64,000 nt of DNA, taken from Nelumbo lutea. Taxonomy: Eukaryota > Streptophyta > Magnoliopsida > Proteales > Nelumbonaceae. This document shows positions 24,001 through 33,409 of the stretch, one piece after another. The stretch spans positions 61,120,727-61,184,726 of the forward strand of contig JAKGHH010000007.1 in assembly GCA_022828595.1 (NCBI GenBank). The letters run 5' to 3'. Positions within the stretch are counted from its first letter, which is position 1; the number at the start of each line of letters is the position of its first letter. The position numbers were made by a program, and so were the translations under genes. Under the pieces are notes generated by a model. That model was not told the origin of the DNA. It did no database searches and worked only from the letters and a program-made list of their open reading frames with translations.

Positions 24001-24251
24001 ATACACTGATTAGCACCTCTTGCAAGACCTTCAAATCTATTTCCTTTAACTTATCTTTTTCTGCTATTTTCTAATCAAGCTAACTGCTTAAATGCATTTA
24101 AATAAGCATTAAGGTTTGTCCTCCTTAATACTTCAAATCTTGTGAATTCCAGCTTTTGGAGAGGATAGGTCCGGCAACAGAGAAGCTGAAGAACAAGGGA
24201 ATTGACCTCTCTCTGTGGTTTAAGCCAGATAACTATAGCACAGATTTTTGA
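6027..24251 (+). CDS. IMPL1: IMPL1-type inositol monophosphatase family protein, C-terminal exons
   Basis: Four exons are visible: 6027-6125 (99 nt), 6209-6322 (114 nt), 23631-23732 (102 nt) and 24153-24251 (99 nt, ends TGA). All junctions are GT-AG and all are phase 0. They encode 137 residues beginning [18 protein letters not shown] and ending [10 protein letters not shown]. The IMPase metal-binding signature is present: PWDMAAG at the end of the second exon and [13 protein letters not shown] in the third. The family removes phosphate from inositol monophosphate and related sugars. IMPL1 is the plastid-type, SuhB-like plant branch. The N-terminal exons, including the transit peptide, lie upstream of the window. 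No reading-frame damage is seen, so the gene looks intact despite a 17.3-kb intron. The assignment to IMPL1 rather than another family member is from remembered similarity. Confidence 0.9.
6650..7860 (+). mobile_element. L1-like LINE fragment (RT end, zf-RVT)
   Basis: The plus strand gives the end of a LINE reverse transcriptase ([21 protein letters not shown] near 6838-6900 and [10 protein letters not shown] near 7010), then a zf-RVT block with [18 protein letters not shown] (near 7450-7505) and [17 protein letters not shown] (near 7660-7710). Multiple frameshifts and stops occur. It ends in a T-run and a G-run of about 15 bases (about 7861-7889). Confidence 0.8.
8403..8674. repeat. 136-bp tandem duplication
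   Basis: Copies at 8403-8538 and 8539-8674 have the same length and differ at only a few positions (both contain ACATACTTTAAAAGTGTTAA and TGCAGTATCTGGTATCAATC). There is no coding potential. The unit matches no other sequence seen in the window. Confidence 0.9.
8956..9455 (-). mobile_element. LINE RNase H 3' end
   Basis: Read on the minus strand: KLNFDDS near 9450, a middle part with [16 protein letters not shown] (near 9330-9375), then [17 protein letters not shown] near 9100-9170. This is the C-terminal RNase H of a plant L1-like LINE, ending toward 8960. Frameshifts are present. Confidence 0.7.
9955..10925 (+). mobile_element. LINE fragment (zf-RVT plus RNase H) with poly(A)
   Basis: The plus strand encodes a zf-RVT segment ([20 protein letters not shown] near 10008-10070, then LLISCSFV), a [13 protein letters not shown] block near 10330-10370, and an RNase H start ([20 protein letters not shown] near 10550-10610). 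It ends in an A-run at about 10916-10923. Stops and frame changes show it is dead. Confidence 0.75.
11265..11350 (+). mobile_element. Au-like SINE 3' module
   Basis: CAGGATTCAAGTAGCC, then AACCCCATATAGTTTGGACA, then AGGCTTAGATGATAATGA match the conserved 3' part of Au-like SINEs, ending in a degenerate GATGAT repeat. It is the best plus-strand copy in the window. The 5' limit is not defined. Confidence 0.5.
11540..11724. mobile_element. Remnant of a hAT-type element
   Basis: It is rich in GGCCCGAGCCC-like words and ends in CCATGAACAGGTCTA. This terminus matches the right end of the complete element at 57526-58283 (CCATGAACAAGTCTA). The left terminus is not recognisable, so it appears truncated or badly worn. 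Confidence 0.5.
11837..12271 (+). repeat. 5' LTR of the Gypsy element
   Basis: It starts TGATAGGCCCCC and ends GGGACTTAACA, and is the same length (435 bp) as the 3' copy. The start sequence is also the continuation of the chromodomain reading frame (N-D-R-P-P-I), so in the 3' copy the polyprotein end overlaps the LTR. A TATAAGAAGGGGC box near 12058 could be a promoter. Confidence 0.9.
12301..12949 (+). pseudogene. Gypsy gag fragment
   Basis: It starts at an ATG 17 bases after the primer-binding site region (12301). The N-terminal part ([13 protein letters not shown]), a coiled segment ([19 protein letters not shown]) and the core gag block ([20 protein letters not shown] near 12600-12660; [10 protein letters not shown] near 12725) are readable. 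Two frame changes (near 12360 and 12510) and a TAG at 12812-12814 break it. The last part ([13 protein letters not shown]) runs in frame into the captured NDUFV1 sequence. The capsid is a nucleocapsid-less remnant because the zinc-knuckle part was replaced. Confidence 0.85.
12950..14083 (+). pseudogene. NDUFV1: Captured NDUFV1 (complex I 51-kDa flavoprotein) cDNA
   Basis: Intact NDUFV1 is the NADH-oxidising FMN and 4Fe-4S subunit of mitochondrial complex I. Here about 378 codons are present without introns, from GLHDPFL near the mature N terminus to CALGDA. The FMN/NADH glycine motif [13 protein letters not shown] (about 13060-13098) and the cluster motif CGQCTPC (about 13938-13958) are recognisable. 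The targeting peptide and the last part of the C terminus are missing. Damage: a deletion of about 4 nt near 13920, a TAA at 14038-14040 where CAA (Gln) is expected, and a deletion of about 8 nt near 14055. Several conserved residues are altered, for example Cys to Tyr in AYIYGEE. It is open for 1161 nt (12824-13984) together with the end of gag. It is probably not functional as an enzyme; residue comparison is from memory of the family. Confidence 0.93.
14084..14255 (+). pseudogene. Gypsy integrase chromodomain tail
   Basis: The frame gives [20 protein letters not shown], then [16 protein letters not shown], then [10 protein letters not shown], the usual end of a plant chromovirus integrase. 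The G-rich codons GGGTGGCGGG at about 14243-14252 double as the polypurine tract right before the 3' LTR. Only this last piece of pol remains. Confidence 0.85.
14256..14690 (+). repeat. 3' LTR of the Gypsy element
   Basis: It aligns along its whole length with 11837-12271, with about two dozen differences and small indels. It starts CAATAGG instead of TGATAGG (two changes) and ends GGGACTTATCA. It is followed by the target duplication GATAC. Confidence 0.9.
15244..15744 (-). pseudogene. Copia RNase H
   Basis: A 166-residue open stretch reads [20 protein letters not shown], then [20 protein letters not shown], then [20 protein letters not shown], and ends before the LTR. This is the standard Copia RNase H order. 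It is the best-preserved part of the element. Confidence 0.9.
16148..16516 (-). pseudogene. Copia reverse transcriptase fragment
   Basis: The minus strand reads [20 protein letters not shown], then [13 protein letters not shown], then [19 protein letters not shown], the conserved Copia RT N-terminal block. The YVDD-box region is present in altered form near 16160 (YMLMT in this frame). A stretch between here and the RNase H (about 15980-16148) is out of frame. Confidence 0.87.
17230..18197 (-). pseudogene. Copia integrase
   Basis: On the minus strand: WHKRLGHP (near 18020-18045), the [10 protein letters not shown] part of the zinc-binding region, HSDVWSA near 17840, and [16 protein letters not shown] near 17760-17800. 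A further frame covers the C-terminal region ([10 protein letters not shown] near 17320). It is broken by frame changes near 17650 and 17540. Confidence 0.85.
18324..19460 (-). pseudogene. Copia gag and protease start
   Basis: On the minus strand gag probably starts at an ATG near 19459 ([18 protein letters not shown]) and is broken by stops near 19200-19320. It is then open from 19091 to 18324. It contains two CCHC-type zinc knuckles ([14 protein letters not shown] and [14 protein letters not shown], near 18725-18810). The open stretch ends with a protease start, [13 protein letters not shown] (near 18430-18470). Confidence 0.88.
20768..22668. mobile_element. Probable 1.9-kb solo LTR
   Basis: It begins TGAAGGGATGGG and ends ACTGTCTAACA (TG...CA). 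Perfect 5-bp target duplications ATTTG lie at 20763-20767 and 22669-22673. Removing it restores the LINE frame. No terminal direct repeats or polyprotein were found inside, so a single LTR left after LTR-LTR recombination fits best; a small non-autonomous element is the alternative. A TATTTATA box near 21292 suggests a plus-strand promoter. Two direct repeats of about 90 bp, each with short palindromes, lie at 21318-21406 and 21424-21515. Confidence 0.72.
23733..24152 (+). other. Last intron of the IMPL1-type gene
   Basis: Donor AAG|GTCAGT at 23732/23733 and acceptor TTCCAG|CTT at 24152/24153. It is 420 bp long, with no repeat recognised. Confidence 0.85.
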
Positions 24252-24440
24252 ACAGACACCACTTCTTTATTTTATCTTTTCTAGAAAGCTATGTACTAGC
24301 AGAAGTTACTCTTTTCTGAGGTTGTACTAAATAAAAATTCCATTGCCTTGTGTGTATTTAATAACATTGTTATTGATATTTGTTTGATCATTTCTTAAAA
24401 TGAAAAGTTGTAATTGGAAAGAAAAAAAATATGGATGGTT
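24252..24440 (+). other. 3' untranslated region of the IMPL1-type gene
   Basis: Following the stop at 24249-24251 there is a poly(A)-signal-like AATAAA at 24330-24335. The exact transcript end cannot be read. From here to 25112 no gene is seen; there is a C-run at about 25086-25098. Confidence 0.5.
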
Positions 24441-25112
24441 ACTACTACTAGTCATAAATAGAGCATACATCTAAGATAATCTTGTCTTTTTTGTCATACG
24501 CAAGCCAACTTTAGATCAAGATACGGGGAATATGAGGCCCTAATCCTTGGTCGGTGTCAATGGCAATCTGTTTGAGACCTCTAAACCGTTCTCCTCCTTG
24601 GTGGCAATGGTCCATGATATTATGGTAAATGGCTTTTCTGATATTGTTTGAAATAAAGGCTGTGTGATTAAAAGATTCCAATTTGAGAATACTCCTTAAC
24701 CTAGGAGTATTGTTGCCTTTTAATAAAAAATAGGGGATAAAATAGTCAAACTGGTATTGGAATCTTTTCATCATTCAACTGTAAAGAAGGGCTGGTTAGT
24801 GATATAGCCGGAAACTCAATTTATAGGTTGAATTGTTGAAAGTTGAAACCTTGCAACATTTAGCCCCTATTTCAGCCGTTACCAAATTATCTTCATTAGT
24901 CAAAGGTAGTTAACAGCTGTGCTGTTTAGATAGGAATGGACCGAATGGCATTCTCTTCATAGTACTAGTAGACTATGCCATGCAGGGAGGTTCCCTACTT
25001 GACCAATTATAAAAATTGATTTTACTGATGTAGTAGTTGTAGTTGTTTTTCGTTTTCCGAAACAAGATCATACATATTGGCAACCCCCCCCCCCCCCGAT
25101 TTTTCATATAAA

Positions 25113-27043
25113 CTTAGAGTCTGTTTGGTTTGCTGTTGGAGTCAGAATTGAAATCCCTGGGAATTGGAATGAATGGTTTATTCCCATAATCTGCTTGGTT
25201 CAAACAGGAATCAGAATCAGCTGAAATGGGATTTCATTTCCAAGGGAGGGGGAGGGAATGACTATCTATACTACTTTTAAAAGTGTAAATGAGGTCTAGA
25301 TTACCCTTGCCCTTTTAACCTGGTCTCCTTATATTTATGAGGGTAAAAAACATAATTTGAGTTAATTACTTTTATTAAATTCATTATATTCTTTACCACT
25401 AAGTTCTATATTTAAGGTATAAAGTCACATTTTCTTTCATTAAATCTTATGTTTAAGGCACACTAAATAAATGACCTTTATTTATGAATTTAATCCCTCT
25501 TTAACTATGTAGGCAAAAAATGTAATTTAAAGTACTATTACTTTCCACTTCATTAAATTTCTTCTCATTAAGGTATTAACTTTCATTCTCTCTCCTTAAA
25601 TATTTTATTTGAAATAATTTTGTTTCTCATCATTAAATTTTACAAGTAAATCCATATCTAATATTTTTAATAATGTAAAACTTATGTTCAAAACCAACAT
25701 GAAAAATAATTAAATAAACCACCATTTTGTCGCACATAAATAGTTCAACCATCAACATCAAATGGGTCAATCAATGTTCACAAAGTTAAATAATAGAAAT
25801 ATCACAAAAGTTATAAAAAATTGTAAAAAAATTAGGCACATAATATTATCTATTTATCATATCAAACAACATTAAGCATGCTAATTACTAAATAAAAGTA
25901 TTTTTATGCGATGGAAAGAAAATACAAGATTTAAAACTAATTAAAAAATGAAGCCATTTTCCTATTCAAAGTGGTGGGCCAATGGTTCAACTTTCAATCC
26001 TCAACTTGGGCCTTGGCCTAGGTTCAAAACTTAACTTTAGATAGCTAAAGTTAACTTTAGATAGCTTAAGTTAAGTTTGATTATACACATACAATCATAA
26101 ATATATATAGCACATTTTTTCATACATGCATATATATACAATTATGCGCACACATTTTATGTCAAATTTTGTTATGGGGCTAATTTTTAGACCCAAGTCA
26201 AAGACTAGCCCAAGTGCATCAAATTTCAATTTAGGTTGGAGGTTAGGCCCAAGTTGAACAAATTAAGGCTTGACTTTGGTCTTTAAGCCTTAGGTCCAAT
26301 GCATAAGGTTGGCTCTGGATTAACCCTAAGTTCAGCCCAACCTACTTGACTTGCACCATAACGGTCCAATCGTTTAGGTAAGTGAGTTAACCAATGATGT
26401 CATAATTAATAAATAAATATTAAAAAATATATAAAATTTATAGAAAATTTTGAGATATCTAAGTTATAAGCGTACCATATCAAACAAAAATAAGTGTGAT
26501 AAACAAGAATTATTTTTAGAATTAATTATGTAAGTGGAATAAAAAATTTGAGTTGCCCGAAAATGAGATTGTTTTTCTTTTTCAAGTCAAATAGGGTAGC
26601 ACATGGTGCATAATTGTACAATAAGACTCAAAAAAATATATAGAAATAAAATATATTTATTTAAAAAACACAAAAAATTGTCTATAAAATTTGTGTACAT
26701 CTCTAATATCATATATTTATTATATTAAACAAAAATAAATATGATAAATAAGAAGTATTTTTATTATCAATGAAAATTAAATATAAAATCTAAATACACC
26801 AGTAAACCATGCTTTTATTACGTATCCTTTTTAGTTCTAATAAGAAATTTTGAAGTTATTAATTTTATCTGAAATTACCATGTACAACGCATGCATATTT
26901 ACTAGTTCTCCGAAATGGGGGAATGCCATCCCACTAGGAATGGGAATGGGATTCTGATTCGATCCAACCAAACAGTTGGAACCGGAATGACATTTTGATT
27001 CTGATTCCAGACCCTTATTCCTGTGAACCAAACGGGTGCTAAG
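25113..27043. mobile_element. PIF/Harbinger-like non-autonomous element (1.9 kb)
   Basis: The left end CTTAGAGTCTGTTTGGTTTGC and the right end (reverse complement CTTAGCACCCGTTTGGTTCAC) are imperfect inverted repeats, continued by GGAATCAGAATC-like subterminal repeats. The same termini occur in the short element at 46564-46853. The interior is AT-rich with no transposase frame. An exact target duplication is unclear because CTTA and TAAG at the junctions are inverted, not direct. Confidence 0.6.
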
Positions 27044-27651
27044 GTTGGGCAAAAACAATGAGGTGTTTTGTGTTTAGAGCTTCTTCTATTGTGATGTATT
27101 GTCTGATATACATTAATACCTTAAGTATCAAGCTATGGCATTGGTAGTATGTGTAATTAACTTCAATTCAAATGTAGACACCATTCCCTAAGTTAACTCT
27201 AACTTGTACTTGCCGACTAGTTAAATTATATGCTGGTAAAGGGATTTAAACTTAGACCATCCACATGAAAGACAAGGATTCTTACTCCATCCACATCATA
27301 ACAACTTGTTAAAATATATGGGTTATAACTTCTAAGCAATCTTTCATTAATATTGAAATTAACATTTTTTTTGTTGACTATGATGTATATTGATTTCTGG
27401 AGAATACATACATATATATTTTTTTATCACCTCCTTGTGATATCAATACTTCTAACATTGGCTTTGGGACCATTAAATGGATATTGCATGGTCAGACGTC
27501 TGAGATTTGTTGGTTTTGCTTACTTTAAAGAGCTTTCAGAAATGCAGAAACATGAAGAGAATGAGATTGATGACGAAGCATTCGCTATGAGAATATTTGA
27601 TAGGTCGATATTATTTGATATTCTGTTATTCTTTACTTTTCAGGAACAACT

Positions 27652-28603
27652 TCAGAGCTTGTTCTTTGGACGAATGGTGACACCTTTGATGACCAGCCCT
27701 TTTTTCCATTGACCACCTTCAAATTCAAACAAGGAAAACTGCAAAGCCCCAGTGTTTCCTGGGGATGTCTGGACTTCCCCTGCTAAAAGCTCAATCCACT
27801 TTGCTCTAGGCTTGTAAATTAGACATTCCTTGTGTTGTTGAGTTTTTCCATCAGGGAGTACAAGTCTAAGGTTCACAGGAACTTCCCATCCATATGCTGG
27901 ATCTTTCAATTGCACAACAAAAGCAACTTCATATATGGCTCCTGGTGAGAGGTTGGACATGCCAAAGCTTCCATGAACTTCTAGCCAACACACATTCAAA
28001 AGCTCAGCCACATCAACAAGCACATTACTGCAAGTGGAAAACTAAATCAGAACTAGAACACAGGAAAATACTGCATACCAGTGATTGAGAGATCCCTATG
28101 GAGAGAAGACATATATCTTACCTCGTGTCTGGAGAGTAGGGCCAATGCCAGTATCCTTTGTTTTCACCCCAAGTGATTGAAAGATCCTTTGCGAATAACA
28201 TGAAGCAGTTGTGGCCTGAATTCTTTTGGACCCAGTACTTCTACACAAATGACAGTTCCAAATAAACATGGATAGTCAACAATTTTGTAAGAAAGAAAGG
28301 TAGAGAGACAGGGGGATTACTTCTATAATCCATAGTCCTGGACTCTGGATTTGGACTTACCTTTCTCTTTTGGTTTAAGAAAACCCCAGAATAGAGTTGT
28401 TCAAGCAGTTTCTCTATTGATGACCTGTTGAATGGGCAGTCTGCATCTTTGATTATAGCTTCATAGTTATGAGGGAACTTGAGCTCTGTCTTTGTTTCAA
28501 CAATACAGCCACAAGAGGGTGGTCTGATAGGCTCTTCAGCTCCATGTATTGTCACTTCCTGAAACCTTTCTGAACCCATCTTCCCTTTCTCATCCCATTT
28601 CAT
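27652..28603 (-). CDS. PHLOEM PROTEIN 2-like (PP2-A type) lectin
   Basis: Three exons on the minus strand: 28361-28603 (243 nt), 28122-28240 (119 nt) and 27652-28027 (376 nt with stop), all GT-AG. They give a 245-residue protein. The N-terminal 81 residues (MKWDEKGKMGSERFQEV...) have no recognised domain. A second ATG nine codons in is an alternative start. From residue 82 the PP2 domain follows: KYWVQKNSGHNCFMLFAKDL, ITWGENKGYWHW, LLNVCWLEVHGSF, and the C-terminal FEFEGGQWKKGLVIKGV. PP2 proteins are carbohydrate-binding, often phloem-associated or stress-related. No signal peptide or membrane segment is seen. The frame is intact. It resembles the A9/A10 subgroup, but that is from memory, so no symbol is given. 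Confidence 0.88.
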
Positions 28604-29065
28604 GTCCTTCAGAATTTATAGCTTGATGGGGTGAACCTCCCTCCCTCTCTCTCTCTCTCTCTCTTGTGAATACATAATTGGTTGTGCAGATAGATATATT
28701 CTCCGTCAAAAAGTGTTTAAAAGTTACTCCAATTTGACATAAAGATTCTAGTCTGATAGCAAGTTATTCCCCACCATCGCTGCTGCTTTATTCTTACTTT
28801 AGACTTTATTGAGATTCTGGGACTGGAAGGGATAATTGGTATTTCTAATTCCTATGCATGTGAAAAATGATCAGATGCTCTAAGCGCCATTGCACTATAC
28901 TACTATATCAAGTGTCCCTGTCTAGACCATTTGAATGATTCTACCCATCTGATGAACATATTTTCCTATAGAAATTGCTTTTCTCATTGACTGTTATGTA
29001 CAGTATAAGTAATCTTGTTCTTAATCATTGATGAGGAGGGGACCTACCGAGAGCCATTCTAAAGA
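28604..29065 (-). promoter_or_regulatory. Upstream region of the PP2-like gene
   Basis: A CT run on the plus strand (about 28640-28662; GA on the gene's strand) lies 40-60 bases before the ATG, a common position for plant 5' leader microsatellites. No clear TATA box could be assigned. Confidence 0.35.
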
Positions 29066-29069
29066 ACAG

Positions 29070-29757
29070 AGCAATGGTGGATCAGTGTAGATTAGAGGAT
29101 TTGGGATATTGTGGACCAAAATTCATTTGGTCAGATAATCGGAAGGACAGATTAGACCGCGCCTTACGCAATATATAAGGATTGCAGCATGTTATTTCTG
29201 GGCACCCAGGTTTCACATGTGGTGCCAAACTGAGTGGTGGCTCGGTTGGTGCTTAATATTGTAGTCCCAGAAGCGATGCGGTTTCGAGCCCTGGTATGGA
29301 CTCCTACCAAAGAGTTGTTAGATTGTTGCCAAATATGTCAAGTAAAAATGAAATAGGGTGAGTTTAAACATTCCTACCGTGTATTGGGAACATCTCGCGA
29401 TGAAAGTACAGACTGCTATGGGATAAAAGAGAATGATTGGATAGTAAAAGATAAAAAAACAAATGTTTTTCACATGCTGGATGCTCAACCCATAAAAGCT
29501 AAAAGGTGTAGGTCTTTCAGATCCAAAGAGGCGTGGATAGAGCATAGGATTCCAGGAAACCCACTCTCCACCAGATTTGTATCAAGTGAAGAAAGGGTTA
29601 GGTGCATGCTTTGGAAGTGGAATAAAGATATTCTTCGGAATATGTCCATGAAACAAGAATCGGAACTGAATAGAGCAAGGAATTCCAAAGGCAAAATGGA
29701 CAAACCGGCAAGGTTTGATGGCAAAAGAATAAAACAAAATGTAAAAAATAAAAGTTG
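29070..29757 (+). mobile_element. LINE endonuclease fragment, interrupted by a SINE
   Basis: The plus strand reads CRLEDLGYCGPKFIWSDNRK then DRLDRALRN (29085-29170), the end of an L1-like endonuclease. After an interruption it resumes with CRSFRSKEAWIEH and WKWNKDILRNMSMKQESEL (29498-29670), the linker to the RT. It is fragmentary. The 124-residue open stretch here is this LINE piece, not a host gene. Confidence 0.65.
29215..29330 (+). mobile_element. tRNA-derived SINE head
   Basis: TGGCTCGGTTGG (29238-29249) resembles a pol III A box and GGTTTCGAGCC (29280-29290) a B box. They are about 30 bases apart, as in tRNA-related promoters. It interrupts a LINE fragment. The 3' tail limit is not defined. 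Confidence 0.55.
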
Positions 29758-29979
29758 ATAATGTTGGTGATTGGATTGAGGATAACAAAGGCACCGACGA
29801 GCACATTGTTGATTGACAATTTTGATGTGCCATTCCAGACTTAAAACCTGTAGGGTGTATATGAGGTTTCGGCAATAGTGAAGCTGACAATCATAAAGGT
29901 GGAATTCATTAGTGGAAGTAGGCACATATTATCAAACAACATTAAATCTTGTGTGCTTTTTTCTTTGGGGGCATTCTTT

Positions 29980-30780
29980 TTTCGGATTTTGAGAAGGGGT
30001 AAGTTGGTCAATGGGATTTTGGTTTTCATTGACCAAGAATCCTTTTTTTTTTTTTAGATTTATGTGGGGATCAGGGAAAGTTTATTTTCCTGGATATCAC
30101 TTACCTCGTAAGTGATACCCATTTCCTAGGTGGGTAAATAACTTTCTCACCCTTGAATGGGACAAAAATTTCCTTTTTAATAATAGATTTTTATAACTAA
30201 AATGGTCATTGTCTTATTTACATGAGAAATAAAAGAACATGGGTAAATGTACTTACCCAGATAAGTGTTTTCTAGGAAAAATGTACCTAGGTAACTGCAT
30301 TTATCCGGGTAAGAAACTTACCAAAAAGCAAACGGAGCCTTTGTTTGAGTTTTTTTTTCTTTTGGCCTTATTCGTTTTTTAAATTGTTATTTGCCCAAAT
30401 AAATGTTTCATGGGAAACATTTACTAGGTAAGTTCTTTTTATTTCCAGGTAAGTTCAATAAAGACTTTTTTTATCAATAAAAGTCTAATATTAGAATGGA
30501 CAAACTTGTCTCATTATAAAAAAAATTAAAAAAAAAAAAAAACTTGTCTCATTATGTTTTGTAAATTTTTGGCACAAGTGAAAAAATTGTTTATCCACTT
30601 AGGAGATAGGTATCACTTATCAGGGAAACTAACTTTACTATGGGGCTCAGACCAACTTTTCCCCCTCTTATTTTTCCAAAAACAAACGAGGCTTTTGTGC
30701 TTTCTTGCTCTTTGGTACAATAATAGTTCTGTCATCTATTTGATTATTTGGGGATTCTCATATTGATTGGCATCCACCTA
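29980..30780. repeat. Unclassified repeat-like stretch with GGTAAGT / ACTTACC words
   Basis: The words GGTAAGT, TTACCC and CACTTACC recur many times in both orientations between about 30050 and 30650, and CAAACGGAGCC / CAAACGAGGC occur at about 30325 and 30684. This looks like one or two worn MITEs with subterminal repeats. No boundaries or target duplications could be fixed. Confidence 0.35.
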
Positions 30781-31019
30781 TTTTAAATGAAATGGGTTTC
30801 TAGGTTTTAGGTTTCGCCACCACTCATGTACATGTATAGAGTGTCCTCCATATGAGATTCCATTTTTCATGTATGTTTTTTTTTTTCCTTTTTTTTTTTT
30901 TTGGATTAAAGGATTTCATTTCATGATAGGGCATTTCCTAGGAGCAATACACTATACCTTAACCCAAGTGATGAGAAATGGTTTAGCACGCTTGGGTATG
31001 TCACTAAATTAAGTGAATG

Positions 31020-31092
31020 GAATGTCAAAACAGGATTATGTAACCAACCAGCCCTTATAGTTGAAACAAGGTTTAGAGATGCTCATGATTAA
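31020..31092 (+). mobile_element. Au-like SINE 3' module (worn)
   Basis: AAAACAGGATTATGTAACC then CCCTTATAGTTGAAACAAGG follows the same order as the copy at 11265-11350, with more changes. The rest of 30780-31896 shows nothing recognised. Confidence 0.4.
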
Positions 31093-32415
31093 ATTCCTAG
31101 TTAAATGAGTATTGGGCAATCAAGATACAAAATGTCCAAAAAAAAGTGTGGTGAAATGTGAAAGTTGAAATGGATGAATGGTAAAAAGACTTAAGACAAG
31201 AGAGAGATAGAGGATTTTGGGTAGGAAAGGCAACGGATAATGTACTCATGAAAATTGCCCTTCCCATTCCCTGAATCCACCTCATCACCCTTCATCCTAA
31301 ATTCGTTGAACTTTTCCTCTCCAAACCTATCCCATCCCAAACCCGCTAAACCTGGCATGACCCCTTCTTACCTGATTATCATTTAATCAAATTAAACCTA
31401 TCACGAGCCATCTCCAATATTTATCAATTAATCGTGTGAAATTTAAACAGGTTGGTCAGGTTATGCCATAAAATCACTAAAAAATAGTGAAAAACAAAGC
31501 TCACTGCTCATCATCCAGGATACATAGTATAGCTTTAATACATTGGGGGAAAAAGTCAAGTTTAATATTAAGGTACATGAAAAGGTTTTAAAAAGTACAT
31601 CAATTATCAACCAACAATATTCAACAAGAACCAACTACAACATTTAACATTACAGAAAATTTAAGTGATTACAGAAAATTTAAGTGACATAAGGCAATTA
31701 TTAATTCAAGAACTTGTTACTTTGGGGATAAGGTCAAAACTCAAACCCATACCAAAGCCTATAGGATTTCAATCTAACTTCAATGTACATCCAGTATTCA
31801 AATAAACTAGGATTCATATAATGTGACAAGTATCTCTTCCTCAACTAAATGACACCAAAATGTCTAACTTCTATATCCTACATTTGTAGGGAAACCTGTT
31901 GGATTCTTGTTTTGGAGGGAGGATTCAAATAATAAGAATCTGAACTCCCACCTTTTTGTTTTGTTTGTCTCTTTTGGGTTTTGGTTTTTTGTCCTCTTGT
32001 AACCTCTCTTGAAAGCATGTGAGAACCTCTTGTCCCACATTCCTTAGGAAAAGAGGTGGACATGAGTATACTACATCTACAGTAATTCAGATAATGCAAG
32101 AAAAGAAGAAAAGAGAGAGAGAAAGAAGTTTCAACGCTAGGTTGTGGAAGAAAAAAATAACAGAAGAGAGAAAAGAATAATTTGAACCTCTCTCTAGCCC
32201 CCTTTCATCACTTTTATTAATAATTTTAAGTCTGGGTACAATTACTTGGATATCTTGTATGGGGCGGCCTTTACTAAATAAATAATTAAAGAAAATAATA
32301 GAAGGTCATTAAGGCCCTCAGTTCATTCTCACTACACTCCCCCTCAAGCTGAGCACAAATGTCAATCATGCCCAGCTTGTTTACATAATGTTTAAGCTTT
32401 GCCTTTGGGACTCCC

Positions 32416-33409
32416 TTAGTTAGAAAATCTGTTAACTGCTCTTCTAGTGCAATGAAAGGTAGGCACACTTCCCCTGAAGCCACTCTCCCATATAAAGTAT
32501 TTGTCTACCTCAATGTGCTTAATTCTATCATGCAAAACTAGATTGTGAACAATGTTAATAGCAATTTGGTTATCACAATACAACATCAATGGATCGTCAC
32601 ATGAAACACCCATCTCATAAAGGAGAGATCTAAGCCATAACAACTTAGAAACACCATTGGTCATAGCTTTATACTCTGCCTCAGTTTAAGATCTAGCAAC
32701 CATTGACTACTTTTTGCTTCTCCTGGAAACAATATTTCCAGCTACCATAGCACAATATCTTGATTTGGATCTCCTATCATCCACATTTCCTGCCCAATCA
32801 GTATTTGTATATACTTCTACTTTCATGTATCCATGTTTTGCAAATAATATACCCTTCCCAAGGGTTCTCTTAAGGTAGCACAATACCCTTTTTACAACAA
32901 CCATATGCGTGTCTTTGGGAGCATGCATGAACTGGATGATAACACTCACAACATATGAAATGTCTGGACGATTCATACATAGATAACGAAGTTTCCCCAA
33001 TAAACTATAAAATATTCCCCTGTCAGCTATAAGTTTTCCATTATTAATTGAGAGTTTATGATTCACATCAATAGGGATAGAGGCACGTTTTGCACCAAGT
33101 TTTCTAGTCTTAGTAAGAAGGTCTAGCATATACTTCCATTGAGAAATAAAGATACATTTCTTTGGGCCTAGCAACCTTAGTGCCCAGAAAATTCCGCAAC
33201 TCTCCTAAATCTTCAATTTCAAATTTAGAATTGAGAAACTTCTTGAGAGCACTAACTTCTTCTGTAGCACTACCAGTAGCTACAATATCATCTACATAAA
33301 TTATAAGAAATGTCAGCAGAGTGCCTTTTCTCTTAACAAAAATGGTATAATCTGATCCAAGTGTAGTCGAACTGAACAAGAGCAGCCCTAAACCTATCAA
33401 ACTAAGCAT
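32416..33409 (-). pseudogene. RT end and RNase H of the nested Copia
   Basis: In order on the minus strand: TIFVKRKGTLLTFLIIYVDD (near 33280-33340), ALKKFLNSKFEIEDLGEL, then YLCMNRPDISYVVSVIIQFM (near 32940-33000), VYTNTDWAGNVDDRRS, and LLWLRSLLYEMGVSCDD with CDNQIAINI before the LTR. Frame changes occur near 33130 and 32700. Confidence 0.85.

Noticed and set aside
27353..27712. 119-codon plus-strand frame overlapping the PP2-like gene end
   Set aside because: It is antisense to the last PP2 exon at its end and has no recognisable domain; the PP2 exons with proper splice sites explain the region.
29384..29758. 124-codon frame as a host gene
   Set aside because: The residues match the LINE endonuclease-RT linker and the LINE endonuclease lies just upstream.
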